A stretch of DNA of 27,327 nucleotides from Clostridiales bacterium (GCA_003539375.1 DPPH01000064.1:5736-33062), one strand, 5' to 3'; numbered from the stretch's first letter, positions 16,088 to 23,984 are shown. The notes: generated by a model not told the origin, from the sequence alone. Numbers and translations: made by a program.

Positions 16088-16112
16088 GAGTTTACTAACT
16101 TTCTATTTAATA

Positions 16113-16130
16113 ATATCAATTTTTTGATAT
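16113..16130. repeat. Perfect inverted repeat ATATCAA-TTTT-TTGATAT upstream of the opine-dehydrogenase-like gene
   Basis: Seven-base arms around four T, ending in -10-like TATAAT words (16128-16133 and 16134-16139). It could be an operator over the promoter of the downstream gene. No convincing -35 was found. The same 7-base arms, at wider spacing, occur upstream of kdd (23985-24010). Confidence 0.5.
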
Positions 16131-16165
16131 AATTATAATAACTATTTAACAACTTGGGGGAAACT

Positions 16166-17194
16166 ATGAGTACATACTGTATACTAGGCGAAGGAAATGT
16201 TGGAACTACTTTAGGAGCTTATTTAGCAAGCAAAAATCATGTAGTTAAGATATTTAAAGGAGAGAAACTAGATAAGGATAAAGTAAATTGGGAAGTTAAT
16301 ATAGAAGGCAGCATTTGTGATAAAGGTAGGATATCTCTTATTACAAATAACATGTCAAAAGCTATAGAAGGAGCTGATTTAGTTTTTGTAACGGTTCCTG
16401 CTTTTTGTAGAAAAAAATACTTAGAGGACTTATTATCTGAAGTAAGATCTGAAACAAGGATAGTTTTTTTTCCAGATAATTATGGACTTTGGGAATTAAA
16501 CAGCATGTTGGAAACATCTGATAAAAAACATCTGATAAAGGCAGTTGGGACAAGTTCTTTCATATATCCCTGCAGAAAAATTAAAGATAATCTTACTCAA
16601 ATAAAAGGGATAAAAAAAGAAATCTTCACAACTTCTTTTGATAAAGAAGCTTTACATACCCTAGTGCCTATGTTAAATGATATATGGAATGTATTCAAAA
16701 TTAGAGAAAACTATCTTGAGATACAATTATTGAATATGAATCCAATTATTCATCCCGCAGTACTTCTATTTAATCTAGGAAGAGTTGAAAATCAAAAAGG
16801 GAATTTTGATTTTTACAGTGAAGGCATTACTAAAACAATTGCGGAAGTTATAAAAAAAATTGATAGTGAAAGAATCGAAGTAGGAAAGGCATGGGGAATA
16901 GACCTTGTAAGTTTAGAAGAAATCATGAAAACGACATATTTATCAAATAAAGAAAGTCTTTTTGAATCCTTAGCTCAAAGCAATGTTCATAGAGATGGTT
17001 TAGCACCTTCAAGCCTCGATACAAGATATATTAAAGAAGATATCCCCTATGGACTGGCACCAATTTCAAACTTGGGTAAATTAAAAGGGGTAAAAACCCC
17101 TGTAATTGATACAATAATTAACCTATCAAATATACTTTTAGATGAAGATTATTTAAATGTAATAGATGTTAAAAATATTCTGCCTTATATTTGA
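16166..17194 (+). CDS. Opine/octopine dehydrogenase family protein
   Basis: A 342-residue protein. The frame reaches back to a TTG at 16154, but GGGGGA 4 bases before the ATG at 16166 fixes the start. The N terminus YCILGEGNVGTTLGAYLASKN is a Rossmann NAD(P) loop. ADLVFVTVPAF follows the fifth strand. The block LLNMNPIIHPAVLLFNLGR holds the conserved Asn and His of the octopine-dehydrogenase catalytic domain. The family reductively condenses an amino acid with a 2-keto acid (or runs the reverse), forming secondary amines. Some relatives act on other N-substituted amino acids. Substrate cannot be told. It is divergent from iorA, so an amino-acid or keto-acid redox role is plausible. Its stop directly abuts that of the convergent UPF0316 gene. 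Confidence 0.8.
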   Translation: MSTYCILGEGNVGTTLGAYLASKNHVVKIFKGEKLDKDKVNWEVNIEGSICDKGRISLITNNMSKAIEGADLVFVTVPAFCRKKYLEDLLSEVRSETRIVFFPDNYGLWELNSMLETSDKKHLIKAVGTSSFIYPCRKIKDNLTQIKGIKKEIFTTSFDKEALHTLVPMLNDIWNVFKIRENYLEIQLLNMNPIIHPAVLLFNLGRVENQKGNFDFYSEGITKTIAEVIKKIDSERIEVGKAWGIDLVSLEEIMKTTYLSNKESLFESLAQSNVHRDGLAPSSLDTRYIKEDIPYGLAPISNLGKLKGVKTPVIDTIINLSNILLDEDYLNVIDVKNILPYI

Positions 17195-17731
17195 TTATTT
17201 TCTTTTAATGTATCCACCCCTTACGACCTTAACTTCATTTACTGTAATTAATGCATTTTCAATTTGAGAATGAATTAGATTTACAGCTTCTGTAATTCTT
17301 TTTCTTTTCAAGTGGAGGACGAGTATTTCTTTTTCCTTCTCTTTTCCTTCACCCCTCATTACTGTAACGCCAAAATTATTATCCCGTAAAAGTTTAGCAA
17401 GCTCATTACCTTCTTCAACTTCTGTAATTACTTGGATAGAAGAAAGTCCCATTGCTAATCGATTTTCAAGAGTAACACCAATATAGTTTCCAATTGCAAA
17501 AGCAGCACAGTATATGACTACCTTAATAGGGTCGCTGGTTATATCTACTAATACAGTACTTACAACTAAAACCCATATGATACATTCTACAAAAGCTATT
17601 AGAGCGGCTTTTGCTTTTTGACCTTTGCTTACCAGTACAATTCTTAAAGTTCCTATAGATACTTCAAATATCTTAGCAAAGAAAATAATTGCATATAATA
17701 AAATTTTTGATTGACCTAAAATAAAATCCAT
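17195..17731 (-). CDS. UPF0316 / DUF2179 family membrane protein
   Basis: A 178-residue protein from the ATG at 17731, placed 5 bases after AGGAGG. The 201-residue extension lacks a ribosome site. Three hydrophobic segments are visible (about residues 10-30, 40-60 and 65-85), with the motif FEVSIGTLRIVLVSKGQKAKAALIAF split by a loop. A cytoplasmic C-terminal alpha/beta domain follows (VITEVEEGNELAKLLRDNNFG ... VNEVKVVRGGY, in pieces), as in the UPF0316 family with a DUF2179 domain. DUF2179-type domains are thought to bind small ligands; in some relatives a cyclic dinucleotide has been shown, but the molecule here is not known. It is transcribed alone on the minus strand, just after the terminator of the SPFH operon. 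Confidence 0.85.
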   Translation of the reverse strand: MDFILGQSKILLYAIIFFAKIFEVSIGTLRIVLVSKGQKAKAALIAFVECIIWVLVVSTVLVDITSDPIKVVIYCAAFAIGNYIGVTLENRLAMGLSSIQVITEVEEGNELAKLLRDNNFGVTVMRGEGKEKEKEILVLHLKRKRITEAVNLIHSQIENALITVNEVKVVRGGYIKRK

Positions 17732-17829
17732 GTAAACCTCCTGTAATATATAAATAACTCCTAGTACTACAATACTATAAATATGATAAAATATAAACAT
17801 AGAAGAAAATAAAAATTTCTTAATTTTTC

Positions 17830-17879
17830 AAAAAAAAAGATAGCCTCCATGATATGATGCTTCCAAAGTAGACTATCTT
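17830..17879 (-). terminator. Rho-independent terminator of the thioesterase-nfeD-SPFH operon
   Basis: AAGATAG (17837-17843) pairs with CTATCTT (17873-17879), and the pairing continues inward with two mismatches. On the minus strand the stem is followed by a run of nine T. It lies 13 bases after the SPFH stop codon and separates that operon from UPF0316. Confidence 0.8.
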
Positions 17880-17891
17880 AAAATTTAAAAA

Positions 17892-18836
17892 TTAATTATT
17901 TTCTTTATTTGTTTCTTCCTCTTCCTTTACTTCTTCATGATAAGATTCATAATCCTCATCTTTTTTCATGATTTCTGTTAAGGAAGAAGCTAAACCTGCA
18001 ATACCTTGAATCTCTGATGGAATAATAATTTTTGTTGCCTTACCATCAGCTGCTTTTATAAATGCTTCCATACTTTGAATTGACAGTACTTCTTTATTAG
18101 GTTTTGCTAACCTTATCATTTCGATACCCTTAGCCTTAGCCTTTTGTACTTTTAGAATTGCTTCAGATTCACCCTCTGCTCTTCTTACAGCAGACTCTTT
18201 ATAAGCTTCTGCTTCTAATATTACTGATTCTTTCTGTCCTTCTGCTACTAGTATAGCAGCTCTTTTCTTACCTTCTGCCCTAAGTATAGATTCTCTTCTT
18301 TCTCTTTCGGCTTTCATTTGTTTTTCCATGGCATCTTGAATCTCTTCCGGTGGTGTTATATTTTTTACTTCCACACGATTTACCTTAATACCCCATGGGT
18401 CAGTAGCTTCGTCAAGGATGCTTCTCATTTTAGTATTTATTAATTCTCGAGATGTCAAAGTTTCATCTAATTCAAGTTCACCTATTATATTTCTTAGAGT
18501 AGTTGCTGTTAAGTTTTCTATAGCTGATATGGGTCTATCTACACCGTATGTAAAGGATTTTGGTTCGGTTATTTGAAAAAACACAACGGTATCAATCTGC
18601 ATAGTTACATTATCTTTTGTTATAACTGGTTGAGGTGGAAAATCTACCACCTGTTCCTTAAGTGATACCTTGCTTTTAATTACATCTATAAATGGTATTT
18701 TTATATGCAAACCAACATCCCAGGTTGCTTGATATCCCCCTAATCTTTCAATTACAAATGCATTTGCTTGAGGAACGATTTTTACATTTAATATTACTAA
18801 AACTATTAATAAAACTAAAAAAATTAAAATCTCCAT
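17892..18836 (-). CDS. SPFH-domain (stomatin/prohibitin/QmcA-like) membrane protein
   Basis: A 314-residue protein. Residues ~2-20 form a single N-terminal membrane anchor (EILIFLVLLIVLVILNV). Next comes the SPFH/PHB domain (AFVIERLGGYQATWDVGLH, then KEQVVDFPPQPVITKDNV), and then a highly charged Ala/Glu/Arg-rich coiled coil at about 185-245 with repeated AEG units. A final MEAFIKAADG segment and a very acidic tail close the protein. Proteins of this family assemble into oligomeric membrane microdomains and are often paired with NfeD proteins. Here the SPFH start is directly adjacent to the nfeD stop, the classical arrangement. AAAGGAGG 8 bases upstream is a strong ribosome site. Precise role unknown; membrane organisation or protease regulation is usual for the family. 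Confidence 0.92.
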   Translation of the reverse strand: MEILIFLVLLIVLVILNVKIVPQANAFVIERLGGYQATWDVGLHIKIPFIDVIKSKVSLKEQVVDFPPQPVITKDNVTMQIDTVVFFQITEPKSFTYGVDRPISAIENLTATTLRNIIGELELDETLTSRELINTKMRSILDEATDPWGIKVNRVEVKNITPPEEIQDAMEKQMKAERERRESILRAEGKKRAAILVAEGQKESVILEAEAYKESAVRRAEGESEAILKVQKAKAKGIEMIRLAKPNKEVLSIQSMEAFIKAADGKATKIIIPSEIQGIAGLASSLTEIMKKDEDYESYHEEVKEEEETNKENN

Positions 18837-19277
18837 TTAATTACCCTCCTTTATTTTTTGAACTATTAATTTAACGCCTTCTATTCTTAATACCCTTACT
18901 ATAGTATCTTTTTCAATTATATCACTATTATCGGATCGAGCGGTCCATATTTGACCTTTTACCTTAACCTTACCTTTAGCATTGATATTGTTAATGTTTT
19001 CTATAACTATAGCTTCCTTACCAATTACTTCTTCGGCATTTGTCTTAACTTCTCCTACCTTGAGATATTTTTTGACTAGTGGTTTTGTGAAAATAAGAAG
19101 TATTCCTGAAACTAAAACAAATACAATAATTTGTAAGGTCCATGAAAAATTCAAAAAAGTTACCAACCACGCTGCTAAAGCTCCAACAGCAAACCATATA
19201 GTAGTAAGATTTAGTGTAGCACCTTCTACTACAGCTAGTACTACAGCAACTATTAACCATAAATAATTTTCAATCAT
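18837..19277 (-). CDS. NfeD family protein (short form)
   Basis: A 146-residue protein with two or three hydrophobic segments in the first ~75 residues (LWLIVAVVLAVVEGATLNL, then TIWFAVGALAAWLVTFL). The C-terminal ~70-residue domain has the OB-fold pattern of NfeD (EVIGKEAIVIENINNINAKG, then GQIWTARSDN). The lack of an N-terminal ClpP-like protease domain marks it as the short NfeD1b-like type. Such proteins act with SPFH partners at the membrane, and the SPFH gene follows with no gap. GAGGTGAT serves as its ribosome site and overlaps the end of the thioesterase gene region (12 bases between genes). Function of the pair in this organism is not known. Confidence 0.9.
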   Translation of the reverse strand: MIENYLWLIVAVVLAVVEGATLNLTTIWFAVGALAAWLVTFLNFSWTLQIIVFVLVSGILLIFTKPLVKKYLKVGEVKTNAEEVIGKEAIVIENINNINAKGKVKVKGQIWTARSDNSDIIEKDTIVRVLRIEGVKLIVQKIKEGN

Positions 19278-19289
19278 AATATCACCTCA

Positions 19290-20033
19290 TCAGCTCCATT
19301 TGGTTTTGATTTGACAGAGAAGTTCTCCTTCTCTGGTTTTAATGTCCTGATTACATATTACCATATCTTCCTTCACAACTTCAGTTTCCACAATGATATC
19401 TTCACCGTACTTGCCTTCTTTTCTATATAATATAGAAATTTTTTTAAGCTCTTTATCAATTACTATATTTTTAGGTATAGAATTTATAGCCCATGACATG
19501 TAATTTGTGTTATTAACATGCATATTACGGTCAATATCTGTATATCTTATGGAAAAATCTTTTTTGATTACAGGATTTTTTACTTTTTTTAAGCCTTCAA
19601 ATTCAGCCTTTTCTTCATCTCTATCGTCGCTGCACCCGTAAGCTTTCATAAGTTCTACAGGCATTTTTTGGAGGTTCATTGATTTTTTGTCTACCATACT
19701 CCAAGCAGAATAAGCTTGGCATATTAAATCATTATTTGTATCATAAACCTGAAATTTTCTATAAACATAAAACTTCCTAGTGTACATTGCATAGGTTTCA
19801 ACTCTAATTTTTTCAGGATATTTGGGCATTCTGAATATTTCAATGTCGTATTTAATAAGTACCCATAAAAGATCTTCATTAGACATATATTTATGTCCTA
19901 CCTTTAGTTCGTCGGATTGTACTGTAGCTATTTCTTGAAAAAGACCTATGAGATTTTTAGGTGTTATTCTATTTTTATAATCAGTATAAAAACTTAAAAT
20001 ATCATAGAATTTACTTGTTTTGATTCCTGCCAT
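19290..20033 (-). CDS. Acyl-ACP thioesterase
   Basis: A 247-residue protein from the ATG at 20033, 5 bases after AGGAGG. A TTG nine codons upstream has no ribosome site and was rejected. It shows the tandem hotdog fold of acyl-ACP thioesterases (plant FatA/FatB relatives, Pfam Acyl-ACP_TE). The N-terminal half includes FYVYRKFQVYD and AYSAWSMVDKKSMNLQKMP. The C-terminal half contains the catalytic-region motif DIDRNMHVNNTNYMSW. It hydrolyses acyl-acyl carrier protein to free fatty acid in the cytoplasm, influencing chain length or membrane recycling. It is the first gene of an operon with nfeD and the SPFH gene, which hints at a membrane-lipid role for the set. Chain-length preference is not readable. 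Confidence 0.9.
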   Translation of the reverse strand: MAGIKTSKFYDILSFYTDYKNRITPKNLIGLFQEIATVQSDELKVGHKYMSNEDLLWVLIKYDIEIFRMPKYPEKIRVETYAMYTRKFYVYRKFQVYDTNNDLICQAYSAWSMVDKKSMNLQKMPVELMKAYGCSDDRDEEKAEFEGLKKVKNPVIKKDFSIRYTDIDRNMHVNNTNYMSWAINSIPKNIVIDKELKKISILYRKEGKYGEDIIVETEVVKEDMVICNQDIKTREGELLCQIKTKWS

Positions 20034-20059
20034 GTCAACCTCCTGGAAATTACTACTCA

Positions 20060-20090
20060 ATTATATCAAAAATAAAAGAATTTGTGTGAA
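20060..20090 (-). promoter_or_regulatory. Possible sigma-A promoter of the thioesterase operon
   Basis: On the minus strand, TTCACA (20085-20090, 5 of 6) and a perfect TATAAT (20060-20065) are separated by 19 bases, which is longer than ideal. It lies about 30 bases upstream of the thioesterase start, and no better candidate was seen in the 20034-20212 gap. Confidence 0.4.
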
Positions 20091-20162
20091 ATTTAACATA
20101 ATTAAATAAAATATTAATAAATAGATTAGTTAATAAGGGAAAAATCAGAAACTAATTTAATA

Positions 20163-20191
20163 TTTAACTATAAGACCAATTAATGTATAAT
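20163..20191 (+). promoter_or_regulatory. Possible sigma-A promoter of recD2-comF
   Basis: TTTAAC (20163-20168) and a perfect TATAAT (20186-20191) are spaced by 17 bases. The -35 is weak. The recD2 start lies 22 bases after the -10, giving a short leader that also contains a perfect DnaA-box sequence TGTGGATAA at 20204-20212. Confidence 0.5.
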
Positions 20192-20212
20192 ATATTTTAA
20201 GGATGTGGATAA

Positions 20213-22432
20213 ATGGAAAAAATATCGGGAACAGTAGAAGAAATTATTTATAACAACGAAAATAACGGATATACCGTAGGAATAATAGAAACCAGTGATG
20301 ATGTTGTTACCTTTACTGGATTATTTTCATCTATAACTTTAGGAGAACATGTAAAGGTTGAAGGGGATTGGATGGATCATCCCAGATACGGCAAGCAGTT
20401 TCAAGTAAAGAGTTATGAGATTATAATGCCTGATTCTATTGAGGGAATTAAAAAATATTTGGCTTCAGGGCTTATTAAAGGTGTAGGAGATGCTACTGCA
20501 TCAAAGATTGTAGAAGAATTTGGAGAAGATACCTTTAATATACTCCAATATCACCCGGAAGAAATAATGAAAGTTGAAGGCATAGGTGAAAAAAAAGCTG
20601 AAAAAATTGTAGATAGTTTTAGGGAACAGCTTGAAATAAAAGAAATCATGCTTTACCTTCAAAAATACAACATATCCCCTTCTTACGGAATAAAAATATA
20701 TAAAGAATACGGAAATGAGACTATAGAAAAAGTTAAGGAAAATCCCTATAGACTAACTTCTGATATATACGGTATTGGTTTTAAATTGGCAGATAAAATT
20801 GCAGAAAGCATGGGAATAGATAGAAAATCTGAGTATAGGATATCCGCAGGAGTAAGGTATAGTTTAATGGAATCAGCCTCCGACGGTCACACATACTTGC
20901 CCAAGGATGTCGTAATTAAAAGAGCAGGTAAAGCCCTGAATATAGATAAAAAATATATTGAAGCGGTAATATCAAATATGGCTCTTCGTGGAGAAATTCA
21001 CATGGAGACAATAGATGAGGAAGAATGCGTCTATTATATTCCATATTATTATGCTGAGGCTGGTACGGCAAATAAGCTTGTTACTTTAATTACTGAAGAA
21101 AAAAATCCTGAAGATGATGTAAAAGATATCATAAAAGGAATAGAGGAAAGATCTAAAAAAACTTTAACTAAAAAACAAAAACTAGCAATAGAAAAATCTT
21201 TCAAAGAAAATGTTATGGTAATCACAGGTGGTCCCGGAACAGGTAAAACAACTATTATTAAAGGAATAATAGAAGGCTTTGAGCTAATGGGGAAAAAGAC
21301 AGCCCTATGTGCACCAACAGGTAGGGCAGCCAAAAGAATTACTGAAACTACAGGAAGAGAAGCAAAAACCATACACAGAATGCTTGAATTCACCTATAGT
21401 GAGGACAGCAAGAACTTATATTTTAATAAAAATGAAGAATCCCCATTAGAGTACGATGTAATAATAGTAGATGAAATGTCTATGGTAGACATAATTCTAA
21501 TGAATAGTTTACTAAAGGCTGTAGAGCCTAAAACCCATCTTATTATGGTTGGAGATGTTGATCAGCTTCCATCGGTAGGCCCGGGATCGGTACTCAGAGA
21601 TATCATAAATAGCAATATAATCCCAACTATTAAGCTAGATAAAATTTTTAGACAATCTAATGATAGTATGATAACGATAAATGCTCATAGGATAAATGAT
21701 GGAGAAATGCCTGAATTTAACAAAAAAGATGGAGACTTTTTCTTTATTGATTGTTCTAGTAATGAGGAAATCAACGACACTATAGTGGGATTGGTAGAAA
21801 AAAGATTACCAGAACATTATAATTTAAAGCCTTTAGAAGACATACAAGTATTGACACCAATGAAAAAAAGTCTAAATGGTACTTATGAATTAAACAAAAT
21901 TCTCCAGAACAAACTTAACCCTATGGGTAGAGGAAAGGAAGAAATAAAAAACAACAAGATTGTATACCGCACCGGTGACAAAATAATGCAGATTAAAAAC
22001 AACTACCAAATGGCCTGGAAAAGAACTGACAAAGATGGTTATGTAGAAAGTGGAGAAGGAGTTTTCAACGGAGACATAGGATATATTAGATATGTAAATA
22101 AAATAGACCAGGAATTAGTTGTTGAGTTTGATGATAATAAAGAAGTCACCTACACCTACAATCAATTAGATGAATTAATACATGCTTACGCAGTAACTAT
22201 ACATAAGAGTCAGGGGAGCGAATTTCCAGCGATAATTATTCCAGTAACATGGGCACCTCCTATGCTCTTAACTAGGAATTTAATATATACAGCAGTAACC
22301 AGGGCTCAAGATTTAGTAGTTTTAGTAGGGTACAAAAAATATGTAAAAGAAATGATAGACAATAATAGAATTGATAGAAGGTACTCCAACCTCAAAGGAA
22401 GACTTGATAAAGTTAAAGAATTTTTAATTTAG
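20213..22432 (+). CDS. recD2: ATP-dependent DNA helicase, RecD2 type
   Basis: A 739-residue superfamily 1B helicase. The N-terminal OB-like domain (GTVEEIIYNNENNGYTVGII) and helix-hairpin-helix repeats (SGLIKGVGDATASKIVEEF, VEGIGEKKAEKIVDSF, TSDIYGIGFKLADKIAESM) replace the RecBC-binding region and mark the RecD2 (RecD-like without RecBC) subfamily. Walker A GGPGTGKTT lies at ~339-347 and Walker B VIIVDEMSMVD at ~416. MVGDVDQLPSVGPGSVL is motif III, and the C-terminal UvrD-like motif VTIHKSQGSEFPAIIIPV is near 660. RecD2 is a 5'-3' helicase in DNA repair and replication-fork maintenance of Firmicutes and Deinococcus. Length agrees with the ~720-800 residues usual for the family. comF follows 9 bases later, so they are likely cotranscribed. 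Confidence 0.96.
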   Translation: MEKISGTVEEIIYNNENNGYTVGIIETSDDVVTFTGLFSSITLGEHVKVEGDWMDHPRYGKQFQVKSYEIIMPDSIEGIKKYLASGLIKGVGDATASKIVEEFGEDTFNILQYHPEEIMKVEGIGEKKAEKIVDSFREQLEIKEIMLYLQKYNISPSYGIKIYKEYGNETIEKVKENPYRLTSDIYGIGFKLADKIAESMGIDRKSEYRISAGVRYSLMESASDGHTYLPKDVVIKRAGKALNIDKKYIEAVISNMALRGEIHMETIDEEECVYYIPYYYAEAGTANKLVTLITEEKNPEDDVKDIIKGIEERSKKTLTKKQKLAIEKSFKENVMVITGGPGTGKTTIIKGIIEGFELMGKKTALCAPTGRAAKRITETTGREAKTIHRMLEFTYSEDSKNLYFNKNEESPLEYDVIIVDEMSMVDIILMNSLLKAVEPKTHLIMVGDVDQLPSVGPGSVLRDIINSNIIPTIKLDKIFRQSNDSMITINAHRINDGEMPEFNKKDGDFFFIDCSSNEEINDTIVGLVEKRLPEHYNLKPLEDIQVLTPMKKSLNGTYELNKILQNKLNPMGRGKEEIKNNKIVYRTGDKIMQIKNNYQMAWKRTDKDGYVESGEGVFNGDIGYIRYVNKIDQELVVEFDDNKEVTYTYNQLDELIHAYAVTIHKSQGSEFPAIIIPVTWAPPMLLTRNLIYTAVTRAQDLVVLVGYKKYVKEMIDNNRIDRRYSNLKGRLDKVKEFLI

Positions 22433-22441
22433 GAGATATAA

Positions 22442-23152
22442 TTGGAAAAATTCAAATATAACATAACAAATTTGTTTCTAGACTTATTATACCCAGAGAA
22501 TAATTGTTGTATGATCTGCGGATACTGGGATGAAAAAATTGGTAAAGATTACATTTGTAGAGAATGTTTTCTAAAAATAGAAAATATAAAGGGACATAGA
22601 TGTAAAGTATGTTCTAAACCATTGGTTTCTTCTGGAGATGTTTGCTTGGAATGTATAGAAGAACCAAAAGTTTTTAAAAAACTTTTTGCCCCTTACCAAT
22701 ATTCAGGTATACTTAGTAAAACGATAAAAGATTATAAATACAATAATAAGGCATATTACTATAAAATGCTGGGAGAACTTTTATATAAATACATAAAAGG
22801 GAAATGTATTGACGTGGATATTATTACCTATGTTCCTCTTCATAAAAATAAAAAAAGAAAAAGAGGGTACAACCAATCGGAACTTTTGGCAAAATACCTA
22901 GGAGATAAATTAAACATTCCTTGTGAAAAATTAATAGATAGGGTAGTGGATACTAAAGCTCAAAATCAATTGAACAGAGAAGATAGAAAAAACAACCTCA
23001 AAAATACATTCCAATACAAAAAAGATTTACAAGATAAAAATATTCTCCTTGTGGATGATGTATACACAACAGGAACAACACTAAACGAATGTTCGAAAGC
23101 TCTTTTAAAGGCCCATGCTAACAATATTTACGGACTGACTCTAGGAAGATAA
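22442..23152 (+). CDS. comF: ComF family phosphoribosyltransferase-like protein
   Basis: A 236-residue protein that starts at TTG (22442), supported by AGGAG 6 bases upstream, which overlaps the recD2 stop. The N-terminal double zinc ribbon has paired Cys motifs (CCMIC, CREC, CKVC, CLEC). The C-terminal phosphoribosyltransferase fold includes VPLHKNKKRKRGYNQSELLA and the PRPP-loop motif ILLVDDVYTTGTTLNECSKAL. This is the standard ComFC/ComF layout and length. The protein is needed for natural transformation in several bacteria, probably at a DNA-processing step after uptake, and is also widely kept in bacteria not known to be competent. Linkage to recD2 upstream and hpf downstream is common in clostridia. 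No terminator follows; DnaA boxes lie just after its stop. Confidence 0.93.
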   Translation: MEKFKYNITNLFLDLLYPENNCCMICGYWDEKIGKDYICRECFLKIENIKGHRCKVCSKPLVSSGDVCLECIEEPKVFKKLFAPYQYSGILSKTIKDYKYNNKAYYYKMLGELLYKYIKGKCIDVDIITYVPLHKNKKRKRGYNQSELLAKYLGDKLNIPCEKLIDRVVDTKAQNQLNREDRKNNLKNTFQYKKDLQDKNILLVDDVYTTGTTLNECSKALLKAHANNIYGLTLGR

Positions 23153-23170
23153 AAATAAAAAACTACACCC

Positions 23171-23229
23171 TGTGGATAACTTATAGAGACTTATCAACAG
23201 AAAATTCAAAAAAACATAGCTTATCAACA
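23171..23229. promoter_or_regulatory. Cluster of three DnaA boxes with AT-rich flank
   Basis: TGTGGATAA at 23171-23179 is the exact complement of the consensus TTATCCACA. TTATCAACA at 23191-23199 and 23221-23229 each match 8 of 9. The two copies share CTTATCAACAG at a 30-base period, and the first box lies ~20 bases away, so all three are near helical phase. The following ~50 bases (23240-23290) are almost pure A+T. The gap otherwise shows only a -10-like TATAAT at 23313-23318 before hpf, with no good -35. Confidence 0.65.
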
Positions 23230-23346
23230 GAGTTGTTAACATAATCTTTAAAAATAAAAAAATAATTAATATTTAAAAAATTTGATTAGAAGCTTCAATA
23301 TATGGGTAAACTTATAATAAATAAAATCATGAAAGGGGAAGACAAT

Positions 23347-23874
23347 ATGAAAATTGATATCTACGGAAAAAATGTAAATGTAACAGATAGTTTAAGGGAC
23401 ATGGTGGAAAGAAAATTATCTAAGTTGGACAAATTTTTCTACAAAGATATAGACGTAAAAGTAGTTTTAAGTGTTGAGAAATTAAGACAGATAATAGAAA
23501 TTACTATACCATTTGGAGGTACAATAATAAGGGCAGAGGAAGTAACTGACGACATGTACCACTCAATTGATAAAGCGGTTGATGTCGTAGAAAGACAGAT
23601 TAGAAGATATAAGTCAAAACTGCAGGATAAAAAACATACTAAGGAAACAATTAGGTTTGAAAATATAGAACCCCTTGATGAAGAAGAAGATGAAATTAAG
23701 ATTGTAAAAACTAAGAAATTTGCAATGAAACCTATGAATATTGAGGAAGCAGTTTTACAGATGGATTTATTAAGACATAACTTTTATGTATTTTTAAATG
23801 CAGATACTGAGGAAGTAAATGTAGTTTATAAAAGAAAAGACCAGCAGGTAGGACTTATAGAACCTGAATTTTAA
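23347..23874 (+). CDS. hpf: Ribosome hibernation promoting factor, long form
   Basis: A 175-residue protein from the ATG at 23347, preceded by AAAGGGG. The frame runs 15 codons further upstream without a ribosome site. The N-terminal ~95 residues form the HPF/YfiA beta-alpha-beta-beta-beta-alpha domain (MKIDIYGKNVNVTDSLRDMV, then a basic helix VVERQIRRYKSKLQ) that binds the 30S decoding region. A charged linker (about 105-120) leads to the C-terminal dimerisation domain (KFAMKPMNIEEAVLQMDLL, then HNFYVFLNADTEEVNVVYKR), so it is the long form that makes 100S ribosome dimers in stationary phase or stress. Length fits exactly. A strong terminator follows. In many Firmicutes secA comes next; here it is kdd. 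Confidence 0.95.
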   Translation: MKIDIYGKNVNVTDSLRDMVERKLSKLDKFFYKDIDVKVVLSVEKLRQIIEITIPFGGTIIRAEEVTDDMYHSIDKAVDVVERQIRRYKSKLQDKKHTKETIRFENIEPLDEEEDEIKIVKTKKFAMKPMNIEEAVLQMDLLRHNFYVFLNADTEEVNVVYKRKDQQVGLIEPEF

Positions 23875-23884
23875 ATAAATAATT

Positions 23885-23917
23885 AACTCTCTGGTTTAAA
23901 CCAGAGAGTTTTATTTT
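23885..23917 (+). terminator. Rho-independent terminator after hpf
   Basis: A perfect 10-base-pair stem, AACTCTCTGG (23885-23894) and CCAGAGAGTT (23901-23910), around the loop TTTAAA is followed by a T-rich tract. It isolates hpf from the sigma-54-controlled kdd-kal unit. Confidence 0.92.
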
Positions 23918-23926
23918 TGCCCTTCA

Positions 23927-23965
23927 TGCCGAAATTTAGGCGATAGCCTTGATAAAAAATCGGCA
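23927..23965. repeat. Nested inverted repeat between hpf terminator and kdd promoter
   Basis: An outer 6-base pairing, TGCCGA (23927-23932) with TCGGCA (23960-23965), encloses an inner hairpin AGGC-GATA-GCCT (23938-23949). It lies upstream of the predicted kdd start of transcription, has no T run, and does not match a riboswitch that I recognise. Confidence 0.45.
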
Positions 23966-23984
23966 ATCCTGTAATATAAGATAT

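Noticed and set aside
21049..21393. 114-codon minus-strand frame inside recD2
   Set aside because: It reads antisense through the conserved helicase Walker region; a shadow frame.
22442..23152. A later ATG as the comF start
   Set aside because: The TTG at 22442 is well placed after AGGAG, and a later ATG would cut into the zinc-ribbon Cys motifs.
23927..23965. Riboswitch for the kdd-kal unit
   Set aside because: The structure lies upstream of the predicted transcription start and matches no riboswitch consensus that I know (lysine, glycine, cobalamin, c-di-GMP).
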